Below, one piece after another: positions 1 through 6,724 of a stretch of 6,930 nucleotides of DNA. How positions within the stretch are numbered: position 1 is the first letter of the stretch; the number at the start of each line of letters is the position of its first letter. Origin of the DNA: JARRNO01 sp037384885 (GTDB lineage Bacteria > Acidobacteriota > UBA4820 > DSQY01); NCBI GenBank assembly GCA_037384885.1, contig JARRNO010000113.1, forward strand, positions 1 through 6,930, given 5' to 3'. The translations under genes and the position numbers were made by a program. The notes beneath the pieces were generated by a model that was not told the origin of the DNA, did not search any database, and saw only the letters and a program-made list of their open reading frames with translations.

Positions 1-1
1 A

Positions 2-808
2 TACGAAGCAGCGGAATCTTCCGTTGCAGAAGCTCTCGAGCGATTTTCCTTTGAAGAGGTGTGTGAAGTCCTCGAACAAGCCGCATCCCAGCTAGCCGCG
101 ATTCCGACCGCCGGGCTTCTGGGAGAAGCGCCGAAAGTCGGTCTTCTGGGAGAGATTTACGTCCGGCTCGAACCCTTCGCCACCCAGTACCTGGAACAGC
201 GGCTGGCGGATAGGGGCATCATGGCCAAGACCGAGCATGCCTCGAAATTTATCTACTTCTGCGACCTGCTGCAGAAAAGAAACCTCTACCATGTGCGAAC
301 CGGTTTTGCAGCACGACAAGGCGTCCGTTTGGAAGGCTTTTTTAAGCACCGGTTCGAAGAGCGGGTCAAGCGCATTCTCGCAAGGTCCGGGCTTTACGAT
401 TTCGCCATGAGCGGCGTGGACGAAATGTGTCGCCGCGTGGAACATGTCATCTCTCCTCGATTCTCGGGAGGCGAAACGACGTTGACCGTGGGCGCCGCGC
501 TTTGCGATGTGCTCGAAGAGGTGGCGGGCATTGTATCCGTAGGCCCTTTCGGATGCATGCCGAGCCGGGTGGCGGAAGCCCTCCTCGGTGCTCGCCTTAA
601 CGAAGAGAAGCCCCGCGTGGCGCGTCATCCGGACGCTGTCTCATCCATCCTGGCGCAGCATCCAGACATTCCCTTTTTCGCCCTGGAATGCGACGGCAGC
701 CCGTTTCCACAGTTGATAGAAGCCAAGTTCGAGGCCTTCTGCATGCAGGTTAAAAGGGTTCACACCGCCATGCTGGGGCGAAACAAGGGTGGGCTTATTG
801 CCGAATAG
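2..808 (+). CDS. Acyl-CoA dehydratase activase-related protein, C-terminal part (5' end outside window)
   Basis: The reading frame is open from base 2 to a TAG at 806-808, giving 268 residues. There is no start with a ribosome-binding site inside the window (the GTG at 59 is just an internal valine codon), so the gene begins upstream. Visible conserved blocks are GEIYVR followed by PFATQYL (about residues 50-65), GPFGCMP (181-187) and LECDGSPFPQ with IEAKFEAF just after (about 228-245). I recognise this order from the large family related to the ATP-dependent activators of 2-hydroxyacyl-CoA dehydratases (BcrA/BadF/HgdC type; the DUF2229/COG3581-like C-terminal module). Relatives are cytoplasmic iron-sulfur proteins, and Cys185 in GPFGCMP is a plausible cluster ligand (inference). 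The reaction of this subfamily is not established. In relatives I remember the last block reads ESDG; here it is ECDG. The N-terminal ATPase part, if present, cannot be seen. The gene converges on the BNR gene. Family assignment is good, exact function unknown. Confidence 0.83.
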   Translation, partial: YEAAESSVAEALERFSFEEVCEVLEQAASQLAAIPTAGLLGEAPKVGLLGEIYVRLEPFATQYLEQRLADRGIMAKTEHASKFIYFCDLLQKRNLYHVRTGFAARQGVRLEGFFKHRFEERVKRILARSGLYDFAMSGVDEMCRRVEHVISPRFSGGETTLTVGAALCDVLEEVAGIVSVGPFGCMPSRVAEALLGARLNEEKPRVARHPDAVSSILAQHPDIPFFALECDGSPFPQLIEAKFEAFCMQVKRVHTAMLGRNKGGLIAE

Positions 809-1133
809 GGCCAAGTTCCGCTCGATCGCTTCGAGATAGACATGGCGCAACAAGGACCCTCTTCTGCCCGCACCGTCTTACTCTTTTAAGTTGATTGCTA
901 AATATTATATCACACAATCAGCCGAAAAATCAATTCATATTTAACATGCTTGGAATAAAGGATTTACCTGGCTTCGCGAGAAGCCACCACTGCCGGTCCA
1001 CGAAGATCATCATCCTGCCTGGAAAGCACCTTGCGGGATTGCAGGTGCGGGGATCATTGAAATGACGTGCAGACACCCATGTCACGGGCACGCTTCCATT
1101 CGATTCCGGCATTCAACCTTGTGGCCAGAACCT
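809..1133. other. Convergent intergenic region with AT-rich island; no gene seen
   Basis: These 325 bases separate the 3' ends of two convergent genes. Bases about 880-965 are strikingly AT-rich compared with the GC-rich surroundings and include a TATTATAT stretch. Small inverted repeats are visible: CTCGA/TCGAG (821-825 with 831-835), TGATTG/CAATCA (892-897 with 915-920) and a tight 7-bp hairpin at 969-986. None is followed by a T-run on either strand, so no canonical intrinsic terminator can be named, although both genes should end transcription here. The short open frames in this stretch have no recognisable protein motifs and no good ribosome-binding sites. Confidence 0.6.
969..986. other. 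Perfect 7-bp hairpin with GCGA tetraloop
   Basis: TGGCTTC (969-975) and GAAGCCA (980-986) are exact reverse complements around the loop GCGA, which on the plus strand is a GNRA-type tetraloop. It lies between two convergent genes. No T-run follows it on either strand, so it is not a classical terminator. It may help end or stabilise the 3' end of the upstream transcript; that role is inferred from position alone. Confidence 0.4.
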
Positions 1134-4100
1134 TCAACCCCCGGCGGGCGTTCTTCCTGCCTTCAAACGGCCTCCCAGCTTGGACTGGGCGCTCTTCAAC
1201 TCTTTCAGAAGTTTTCTCGCGGCCGCCGCCACGGGTTCGGAAGGCGCCGTGTCTGCGCTTTCGATGGAGCGGAGCAGGCCCAGGAGTTTTCCGCGTGCCT
1301 CCGCAATCTTGAGCGTCTTAACGAAAGATCGGATTTGGCTCGCGCGCGCCTTATTCCCGCTTTTCGCGGCGCGTCGCGCCTCCGCCTCCGCCCTCTGCAG
1401 CAGGCCGAGGGCCGAGTCGGCGGCATCCCGGATTTCAAGCCCGAGGCTGACCTGGGTTTCGAGAACGGCGCGCGCCGCCTTGACCCTGGGGTCCGCCTTC
1501 ACGGTGAGAAGCCGCGCGTACGACTTGTCGTCCACTTTCAGCACCACGCGGTAGACTCCCGGAAGCACAAGCGGCGAGGTGTGTCCCCAACGGGCGCCGT
1601 GGGGCACCGTGGACCAGCCCCAGCGCGGATGGAGCGTCTTGGGCGGCGTGTAACGCAGGTCCCAGACGAACCGGTGGAACCCTTGAGCGGCCGGCAGCTT
1701 TTCAAAGGGCGCTCTCCACACGGTGTTGAAATGGGGTTCGGGGAGATCGGGCGGTTGTGCCGCGCTTGAAAACTCGCGAACGAGTTTTCCCGCTGAGTCG
1801 TAGACCGCCAGCGTGACAGGCCCCTTGGATGGGGTGTTCAACACGTAGTCGATAACGGCCCCGGTGGGAGGATTCTTCGCGTAAGGCTCGTCGGGGGGAA
1901 CCGGCTCGCCGTGGTACAGGCTGAGGCGTAACCGGTAGGCCGTCTCCGGCTTGTAGAGATAGGCGTCGCCCGCGTGCTTGGCCTGGATCGCCTGGCGCAG
2001 AGGCGCGATATTGTCCAGCACCCAAAGACCGCGGCCGTGCGTCCCCGCGATGAGGTCGTCGCCGTGGACAGCCAGGTCCCTGACGGAAGCCGTCGGAAGG
2101 TTCAACTGCAGGGACTGCCACTGAAGTCCATCGTTGAAAGACACGTAAACGCCCGTTTCCGTCCCGGCGTAAAGCAGTCCCCGCCGCACGGGGTCGGCCC
2201 GCACCACGCGGACGAAGGCGCCCTCGGGAATGCCCGCGTCGATTTCCCGCCAGGTCCGGCCGGCGTTGTGGGTGACGTAAATGTAAGACTTGAAGTCGTC
2301 CATCCGGTGCCGGTCCACGGCGATGTAAGCCGTTTCGGCATCAAAGGGCGACGCCTCGATGCGCGCGATGCGGCTCCAGGGCCGCAGGCCCTTCGGCGTG
2401 ACGTTGCGCCAGCGGCGCCCCCCGTTCAGAGTCACCCAGACCCGGCTGTCGGTGGTGCCCGCCCAGAGCACGCCGTCTTTCTTGGGAGAAGGCGCCAGCG
2501 CGTAAATGCAGCCGTATCCGCAGGCGGATGCGCTTTCAGGAGTAGGCGTTCCCGAACATTCGGCGCCCTTCTCCCGGCCGGTCAGGACCGGGCTGATGAT
2601 CTTCCAGTGGTCTCCCATGTCCGTGCTCTTGAAGACCACCTGGGCGCCCACGTACAAGGTGCCGGGATGGAAGGGAGACACGGCGAGCGCCGTGTTCCAG
2701 GGATAGTTGTAAGCGACCTGGGACGGCTTCATCCAGAAATGGATGAACAGCGCCGGGGAGATGTTCGTCACCTGCCGCGTCTCCGCGTCGTAGCGCATGA
2801 TGTCCCCGCCCGCTCCCGATGCGTAGATAGTACCCGGGTCGCCCGGCTTGGGAATCACGTAGCCGGATTCGCTGCCCCCCACGCTGTGCCACGAACAGTT
2901 GGTGATCCGGCCCGTGTCGGACCGGGAGGTGATGGCGAATGCCCCGGAATCCTGCTGGGTTGCGTAGATGTGGTAGGGGAAGGCGTTGTCGGTGGCGATC
3001 CGGTAGATCTGGGCGGTGGGCTGATTGTACCAGGTTGTCCAGTGCGCGCCGTCGTCCACCGAGACCGCCGCACCCTGGTCGGAGCCGAGAATCATGCGCG
3101 CCGGGTTATCGGGATCGATCCAGAGCGCGTGGAAATCATCGCCCCCCGGCGAGCCTTTGATCACCTTGAAATGCGCACCACCATCGGTGGAGCGGTAAAG
3201 CGAGATGTGGGGCACGTACACCACATCTGGATTTTTCGGATCCACGACGATCCGCCCGAAGTACCACCCGCGCGTAAGAAACCGTGGATCGGCGCTCGTC
3301 CGTTTCCAGGTTGTCCCGCCGTCGTCGGAGCGGTACACGCCGCCCTTCCGTCCTGCGCTCACGACCGCATAAACGCGCGGTCCGGGCGTCCCCGGCGCCA
3401 CGGCGAGACCGATCCGGCCCAGCCCCTTTGAGGGAAGACCTGTCATGGGGAGCTTCCGCCAGGTCTTGCCTCCGTCGTCCGAACGGTACACGCCGCTGCC
3501 GGGGCCTTCGACGGGAGCGTACTGGAACCAGGGGGTCCGGCGGGCGTTCCAGGCCGCCGCGAAAACCACGTTCGGGCGGGCGGGGTCGCGGGCCAGGTCT
3601 ACCACGCCGGTCTCGTCGTTGATAAAGAGGGTTCGCGTCCAGGTCTTTCCACCGTCGGTGGTTCGAAAGACCCCGCGCTGGGCGTTCGGCCCGTAAGCGT
3701 GGCCCAGAGCGGCCACCAGCACCGTGTCCGGATCGGTGGGCGAAACGAGTACGGAGCCGATGTGCCGGGTGTCCGCCAGACCGATGCAGCGCCATGTCTT
3801 TCCACCGTCGTCCGAGCGGTACATGCCGTCGCCGTAAGTGATGTCTGAACGGATCGCACATTCCCCGGTCCCGGCGTAAAGGATCTCCGGATCGGAGGGC
3901 GCGACCGCCAGGGCCCCGATGGAGGCCGCCGGCTCATGCTGAAAGAGGGGCGTCCATGTGGCGCCGCCGTCGGTCGTCTTGAAGACGCCTCCGTCCACGG
4001 CGCCGAAGTAGTAGGTGAACGGCTGACCGGGAATCCCCGCCACTGCGAGCACCCGCCCGCCCCGGAGCGGTCCCGCGAAGCGCCAGGACAGTCCGCCGAA

Positions 4101-4178
4101 GAGCCGGCCGGGAACCGCCTGGGCCGCGGCGCCCCACGAAATCGTCAGCATCAGCAGAAAGAGCAGTTTACGTTTCAA
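1134..4178 (-). CDS. Exported sortilin/BNR-type beta-propeller protein (glycosyl-hydrolase-like, function unknown)
   Basis: Starting at TTG 4178 the product is 1014 residues. Residues 1-21 form a textbook signal peptide (MKRK, then LLFLLMLTISW, then AAAQA before VPGRL), so it is exported. About eleven Asp-box motifs of the S/T-x-D-G-G-x-T-W type lie near residues 68-75, 122-129, 173-180, 233-240, 284-291, 330-337, 373-380, 518-525, 583-590, 636-643 and 680-687; the last four are degenerate at the glycine or aspartate positions. This predicts one very large or two consecutive beta-propellers, as in sortilin/VPS10 and GH74-like proteins. Segments such as NQPTAQIYR (385-393), RHRMDDFKSY (623-632) and THGRGLWVLD (713-722) match a widespread bacterial family annotated as glycosyl hydrolase or WD40/YVTN/BNR-like. 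A likely beta-sandwich segment follows (about 740-890), then an alanine/lysine-rich helical tail (895-1014). No catalytic residues can be assigned, so enzymatic activity is unproven. In-frame upstream starts exist at ATG 4202 and GTG 4259 but lack a good ribosome-binding site. It is transcribed divergently from the prolyl oligopeptidase. Confidence 0.88.
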   Translation of the reverse strand: MKRKLLFLLMLTISWGAAAQAVPGRLFGGLSWRFAGPLRGGRVLAVAGIPGQPFTYYFGAVDGGVFKTTDGGATWTPLFQHEPAASIGALAVAPSDPEILYAGTGECAIRSDITYGDGMYRSDDGGKTWRCIGLADTRHIGSVLVSPTDPDTVLVAALGHAYGPNAQRGVFRTTDGGKTWTRTLFINDETGVVDLARDPARPNVVFAAAWNARRTPWFQYAPVEGPGSGVYRSDDGGKTWRKLPMTGLPSKGLGRIGLAVAPGTPGPRVYAVVSAGRKGGVYRSDDGGTTWKRTSADPRFLTRGWYFGRIVVDPKNPDVVYVPHISLYRSTDGGAHFKVIKGSPGGDDFHALWIDPDNPARMILGSDQGAAVSVDDGAHWTTWYNQPTAQIYRIATDNAFPYHIYATQQDSGAFAITSRSDTGRITNCSWHSVGGSESGYVIPKPGDPGTIYASGAGGDIMRYDAETRQVTNISPALFIHFWMKPSQVAYNYPWNTALAVSPFHPGTLYVGAQVVFKSTDMGDHWKIISPVLTGREKGAECSGTPTPESASACGYGCIYALAPSPKKDGVLWAGTTDSRVWVTLNGGRRWRNVTPKGLRPWSRIARIEASPFDAETAYIAVDRHRMDDFKSYIYVTHNAGRTWREIDAGIPEGAFVRVVRADPVRRGLLYAGTETGVYVSFNDGLQWQSLQLNLPTASVRDLAVHGDDLIAGTHGRGLWVLDNIAPLRQAIQAKHAGDAYLYKPETAYRLRLSLYHGEPVPPDEPYAKNPPTGAVIDYVLNTPSKGPVTLAVYDSAGKLVREFSSAAQPPDLPEPHFNTVWRAPFEKLPAAQGFHRFVWDLRYTPPKTLHPRWGWSTVPHGARWGHTSPLVLPGVYRVVLKVDDKSYARLLTVKADPRVKAARAVLETQVSLGLEIRDAADSALGLLQRAEAEARRAAKSGNKARASQIRSFVKTLKIAEARGKLLGLLRSIESADTAPSEPVAAAARKLLKELKSAQSKLGGRLKAGRTPAGG

Positions 4179-4183
4179 GGAAG

Positions 4184-4189
4184 ACCTCC
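4184..4189 (-). promoter_or_regulatory. Ribosome-binding site that decides the TTG start of the BNR protein
   Basis: On the minus strand GGAGGT is followed by CTTCC and then TTG at 4178-4176, a 5-base spacer. No comparable sequence precedes the in-frame ATG at 4202 or GTG at 4259. Starting at this TTG also trims the N-terminus to a compact signal peptide beginning MKRK. If translation began at 4202 this purine block would be internal coding sequence (Arg-Arg). Confidence 0.65.
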
Positions 4190-4222
4190 GCGCATGAGGC
4201 ATGGGTAGAAATTCCGGGCCGC

Positions 4223-4252
4223 CGGCGGCATGTTGAATCGGGGCGGCGGCAT
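4223..4252. repeat. 9-bp direct repeat CGGCGGCAT, 21-bp period, overlapping a 12-bp palindrome
   Basis: CGGCGGCAT occurs at 4223-4231 and again at 4244-4252, with start-to-start spacing of 21 bases, about two helical turns. The first copy overlaps the perfect palindrome at 4218-4229. It lies upstream of the BNR start codon, probably in its leader or promoter. A binding site for a regulator is conceivable, but short GC-rich repeats arise readily by chance in DNA of this composition. Confidence 0.35.
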
Positions 4253-4351
4253 CAAACACGATCTATCCAAGTACAGGATTCACCATAGCGCCAATGATGC
4301 GCCTCGCGCAACGGCCCGGCGCCCTTGCAAACCAATGGGGAGAGAGGCAGT

Positions 4352-4380
4352 TTGACAGATGAGTCCCCAGGGTGGATAAA
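4352..4380 (+). promoter_or_regulatory. Sigma-70-type promoter for the prolyl oligopeptidase gene
   Basis: A perfect -35 hexamer TTGACA (4352-4357) is followed after exactly 17 bases by GATAAA (4375-4380), which matches four of six positions of the -10 consensus TATAAT. Transcription would start near 4387, leaving a leader of about 95 bases before the ATG at 4482. Position, orientation and spacing fit the housekeeping sigma factor; this is motif evidence only. Confidence 0.6.
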
Positions 4381-4403
4381 GAAGGAGGTCCATTTTCGAT
4401 AGA

Positions 4404-4423
4404 ATTCTCCATTTCGGGAGAAT
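4404..4423 (+). promoter_or_regulatory. Leader hairpin upstream of prolyl oligopeptidase
   Basis: ATTCTCC (4404-4410) and GGAGAAT (4417-4423) are exact reverse complements around a 6-base loop, ATTTCG. The hairpin lies just inside the predicted transcript and about 45 bases before the ribosome-binding site. It overlaps the in-frame upstream ATG at 4422, whose closest GGGAG is only one base away, which makes that ATG an unlikely start. The hairpin could affect mRNA stability; there is no T-run to make it an attenuator. Confidence 0.4.
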
Positions 4424-4468
4424 GTCCCGCCGGGCGGCTCGTCGGCGGCGGAACATCCAGTTTCCAAA

Positions 4469-4475
4469 GGGGAGG
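4469..4475 (+). promoter_or_regulatory. Ribosome-binding site for prolyl oligopeptidase
   Basis: GGGGAGG is followed by the 6-base spacer CAGACC and ATG at 4482. This is much better placed than anything before the in-frame ATG at 4422, and it fixes the start used here. Confidence 0.75.
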
Positions 4476-4481
4476 CAGACC

Positions 4482-6713
4482 ATGATCCTTAAACACACCC
4501 ATCGCGTTCGACACGCTGACATTTTGAAACAGACGGGAACGGGGAGAGGCCTCCGCCTTTCCATCCTTTTGGCAGGGCTGCTTGTCTTTTCCACCGCTCT
4601 AGCGGCCGCGGCGGCCGGCGGTCCCAAAAAGTCCGGCTTTCAATATCCGGCGGCCCACCGGGACCAGATTATCGACACCTATTTCGGGACGAAAGTGCCG
4701 GCGCCCTACCAGTGGATGGAGAATCTTGACAGCCCGGCCGTCAAGAAGTGGGTCCAGGCGGAAAACAAGCTGACCTTTTCCTACTTGGACAAGATCCCCC
4801 TGCGCGGCTGGATCAAGGACCGCCTGACGAAGCTCTGGAACTACGCCAAGGAAAGCACGCCGTTGCAAGCGGGCGGCAAGCTCTTCTTCAGGCGCAACAG
4901 CGGCCTTCAGAACCAGTCCGTGGTTTACGTCCAGGATTCACCTGGGGCAAAGCCACGCGTGCTGATCAACCCCAACACGCTCTCTCCCGACGGCTCCCTC
5001 GCCCTGGCCGGGTGGGAACCCACGAAGGACGGGCGCTACATGGCTTATCAACTCTCGGTGGGCGGCTCGGACTGGGAAACGGTCCACGTGCTCGACACGG
5101 CCACCGGCAAAACGCTGCCGGACAAGGTACGCTGGGTCAAATTCTCCGGAATCGCCTGGACGAGGGACGACAAGGGCTTTTTCTATTCACGGTATCCGGA
5201 ACCGCCGAAAGGCAAGGCCATCAGCCAGCATCTGCAGAACCAGAAGGTGTACTACCATCGCCTCGGCACGCCCCAGAGCGCGGACACCCTCATTTACGCC
5301 CGCCCCGATCTCCCGGATTGGATTGTCGGCGCCGACGTGAGCGAAGACGGCCATTATCTCTTTCTTTACCTGATCAACGGCACGGCGCCGGAGAATGAGC
5401 TCTACTACGCCGATCTCGGCGATCCCAATGCGCCGGATGTCAAGGCGGCCATCAAGCCGCTCTACACCAAGAACGACGCCCAGTACACCGTGTTCGGCCA
5501 CGAAGGAGGTACGCTCTTCCTGAAGACGACTCTCGACGCCCCGAAGGGACGCATCGTAGCGGCGAAGCTCGACGATCCTTCCCCGGCGCACTGGCGCGTC
5601 CTCGTACCGGAGGGCAAGGGCGTCATCCAGGGCGCGGCCATGGCGGGCGGAAAGATCCTCGTGGACGAAGAAGTGATCGCCACCAGCCGCCTCAAGTTGT
5701 ACTCCACTCAGGGCAAGCTCCTCCAGAACATTCCGCTGCCGACGCTGGGCACTGTAGGCGGGCTTTCGGCAAGGAACGATTCCCCGGATGTCTATTACGG
5801 CTTCACATCCTTCCTTTATCCGGGAACCGTTTACCGCTATCACGTGCCGGACGGCAAAACCGCCACGATTTTTAGGCCCAAGGTGGATTTCGATCCATCC
5901 CCTTACGAGACGAAGCAGGTGTTCTACACCTCGAAGGACGGAACGAAAGTCCCCATGTTCATCGTGGCGCGAAAGGGCGTCAAGCTCGACGGCCACAACC
6001 CAACAATCCTGTACGGTTATGGCGGATTCGACATCACCATCACGCCCTACTTTTCGCCCATGCTTCCTATCTGGCTGAAACTCGGGGGCGTTTATGCCGT
6101 GGCCAACCTGCGCGGCGGCGCGGTCTATGGCGAGAAGTGGCATCGGGCGGGGATGCTGGGCAACAAGCAGAACGTCTTCGACGACTTCGCCTGGGCGGCC
6201 AAGTATCTCATCAAAAAGAAGTACACCTCGTCCAAGCGCCTGGGCGTTGAAGGCTATTCCAACGGCGGCCTGCTCATCGGCGCCAGCATCACCCAGCATC
6301 CCGATCTCTTCGGCGCCGCCTACGCGGGCGCGGGCGTCATGGACATGCTCCGCTATCAGAAATTCTCGGGCGGCGACCTCTGGTCGCCCGAATACGGCAC
6401 TTCGAACAACCCCAAGGCCTTCAAATGGCTCTACGCCTATTCCCCCCTGGCCAACATCAGGAAGGGCGTCTGCTACCCTCCGACCATCGTCACCACGGCC
6501 GATCACGATGACCGGGTGGTACCGAGCCATTCCTACAAGTTCACCGCCAAGATGCAGTACAGCCAGGGCTGCTCCAATCCCATCCTCATCCGGGTGGAAG
6601 CGAAGACGAGCCACGGCTATATGCCCACGGACAAGCGCATCGCCCAAACGTCGGATGTGTGGACCTTCCTGGCCCACAACCTGGGCGTTGCGGCGCCCAA
6701 GAGCAAGAAGTAA
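4482..6713 (+). CDS. Exported prolyl oligopeptidase (serine peptidase family S9A)
   Basis: The 743-residue product should cut short peptides after proline. A long signal peptide is visible: basic residues up to Arg25, a hydrophobic core at about 26-36 and an alanine run at 39-45, so the mature enzyme is probably periplasmic or secreted. The N-terminal S9 domain begins near residue 53 (YPAAHRDQIIDTYFG) and carries the seven-bladed propeller that gates access (about 120-440). The alpha/beta-hydrolase domain occupies about 490-735. Catalytic residues by alignment to porcine enzyme motifs are Ser593 in GYSNGG, Asp676 in DHDDRVVP and His711 in TSHGY. Arg678, oxyanion Tyr513 and the proline-pocket residues Phe516, Trp634, Tyr638 and Val679 are present with family spacing (Ser to Trp 41 residues, as in the porcine enzyme). 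Length is normal for an S9A enzyme plus a signal peptide. Oddities: GYSNGG instead of the usual GGSNGG, TSHG instead of AGHG, and only two cysteines (664, 697). Its own promoter lies at 4352-4380; it is divergent from the BNR gene. Confidence 0.94.
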   Translation: MILKHTHRVRHADILKQTGTGRGLRLSILLAGLLVFSTALAAAAAGGPKKSGFQYPAAHRDQIIDTYFGTKVPAPYQWMENLDSPAVKKWVQAENKLTFSYLDKIPLRGWIKDRLTKLWNYAKESTPLQAGGKLFFRRNSGLQNQSVVYVQDSPGAKPRVLINPNTLSPDGSLALAGWEPTKDGRYMAYQLSVGGSDWETVHVLDTATGKTLPDKVRWVKFSGIAWTRDDKGFFYSRYPEPPKGKAISQHLQNQKVYYHRLGTPQSADTLIYARPDLPDWIVGADVSEDGHYLFLYLINGTAPENELYYADLGDPNAPDVKAAIKPLYTKNDAQYTVFGHEGGTLFLKTTLDAPKGRIVAAKLDDPSPAHWRVLVPEGKGVIQGAAMAGGKILVDEEVIATSRLKLYSTQGKLLQNIPLPTLGTVGGLSARNDSPDVYYGFTSFLYPGTVYRYHVPDGKTATIFRPKVDFDPSPYETKQVFYTSKDGTKVPMFIVARKGVKLDGHNPTILYGYGGFDITITPYFSPMLPIWLKLGGVYAVANLRGGAVYGEKWHRAGMLGNKQNVFDDFAWAAKYLIKKKYTSSKRLGVEGYSNGGLLIGASITQHPDLFGAAYAGAGVMDMLRYQKFSGGDLWSPEYGTSNNPKAFKWLYAYSPLANIRKGVCYPPTIVTTADHDDRVVPSHSYKFTAKMQYSQGCSNPILIRVEAKTSHGYMPTDKRIAQTSDVWTFLAHNLGVAAPKSKK

Positions 6714-6724
6714 CCGGGCGGGCG

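Larger units (their letters stand above)
4179..4481. promoter_or_regulatory. Divergent intergenic region shared by BNR protein and prolyl oligopeptidase genes
   Basis: These 303 bases lie between two start codons pointing away from each other and must hold both promoters. The rightward promoter is clear at 4352-4380. For the leftward gene only a weak candidate is visible on the minus strand: TTGCGC (plus 4306-4311) and TATGGT (plus 4282-4287) with an 18-base spacer. The region also contains a 12-bp perfect palindrome GCCGCCGGCGGC (4218-4229), a 9-bp direct repeat CGGCGGCAT (4223-4231 and 4244-4252), an isolated AAGGAGGTC (4382-4390) and a leader hairpin (4404-4423). No recognised operator or riboswitch was identified. 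Confidence 0.6.

Noticed and set aside
92..628. 178-codon minus-strand frame opposite gene 1
   Set aside because: The plus strand encodes conserved activase-family blocks here; the minus-strand translation has no family signature.
1062..1092. Possible terminator stem for the BNR transcript (CGTGC/GCACG with inner GACA/TGTC)
   Set aside because: The stem is short, interrupted, and followed by no T-run on the minus strand, so it was not called as a terminator.
930..1112. 60-codon minus-strand frame in the convergent intergenic region
   Set aside because: There are no recognisable motifs or close homologue pattern, the start is unsupported, and the composition looks like chance.
1974..3431. 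485-codon open frame on the plus strand inside the BNR gene
   Set aside because: It lies wholly antisense to a recognisable repeat protein, its translation is low-complexity Arg/Gly/Pro/Val-rich with no motif, and long antisense frames are expected in GC-rich coding DNA.
4422..4481. Upstream in-frame ATG at 4422 as start of the peptidase
   Set aside because: GGGAG is only one base before it, it lies in a hairpin, and it would add 20 Arg-rich residues before the signal peptide. ATG 4482 has an optimal GGGGAGG.
5187..6677. 496-codon open frame on the minus strand inside the peptidase gene
   Set aside because: It is antisense to the prolyl oligopeptidase catalytic domain, has no recognisable domain and no supporting ribosome-binding site, and is explained by GC-rich codon use on the other strand.
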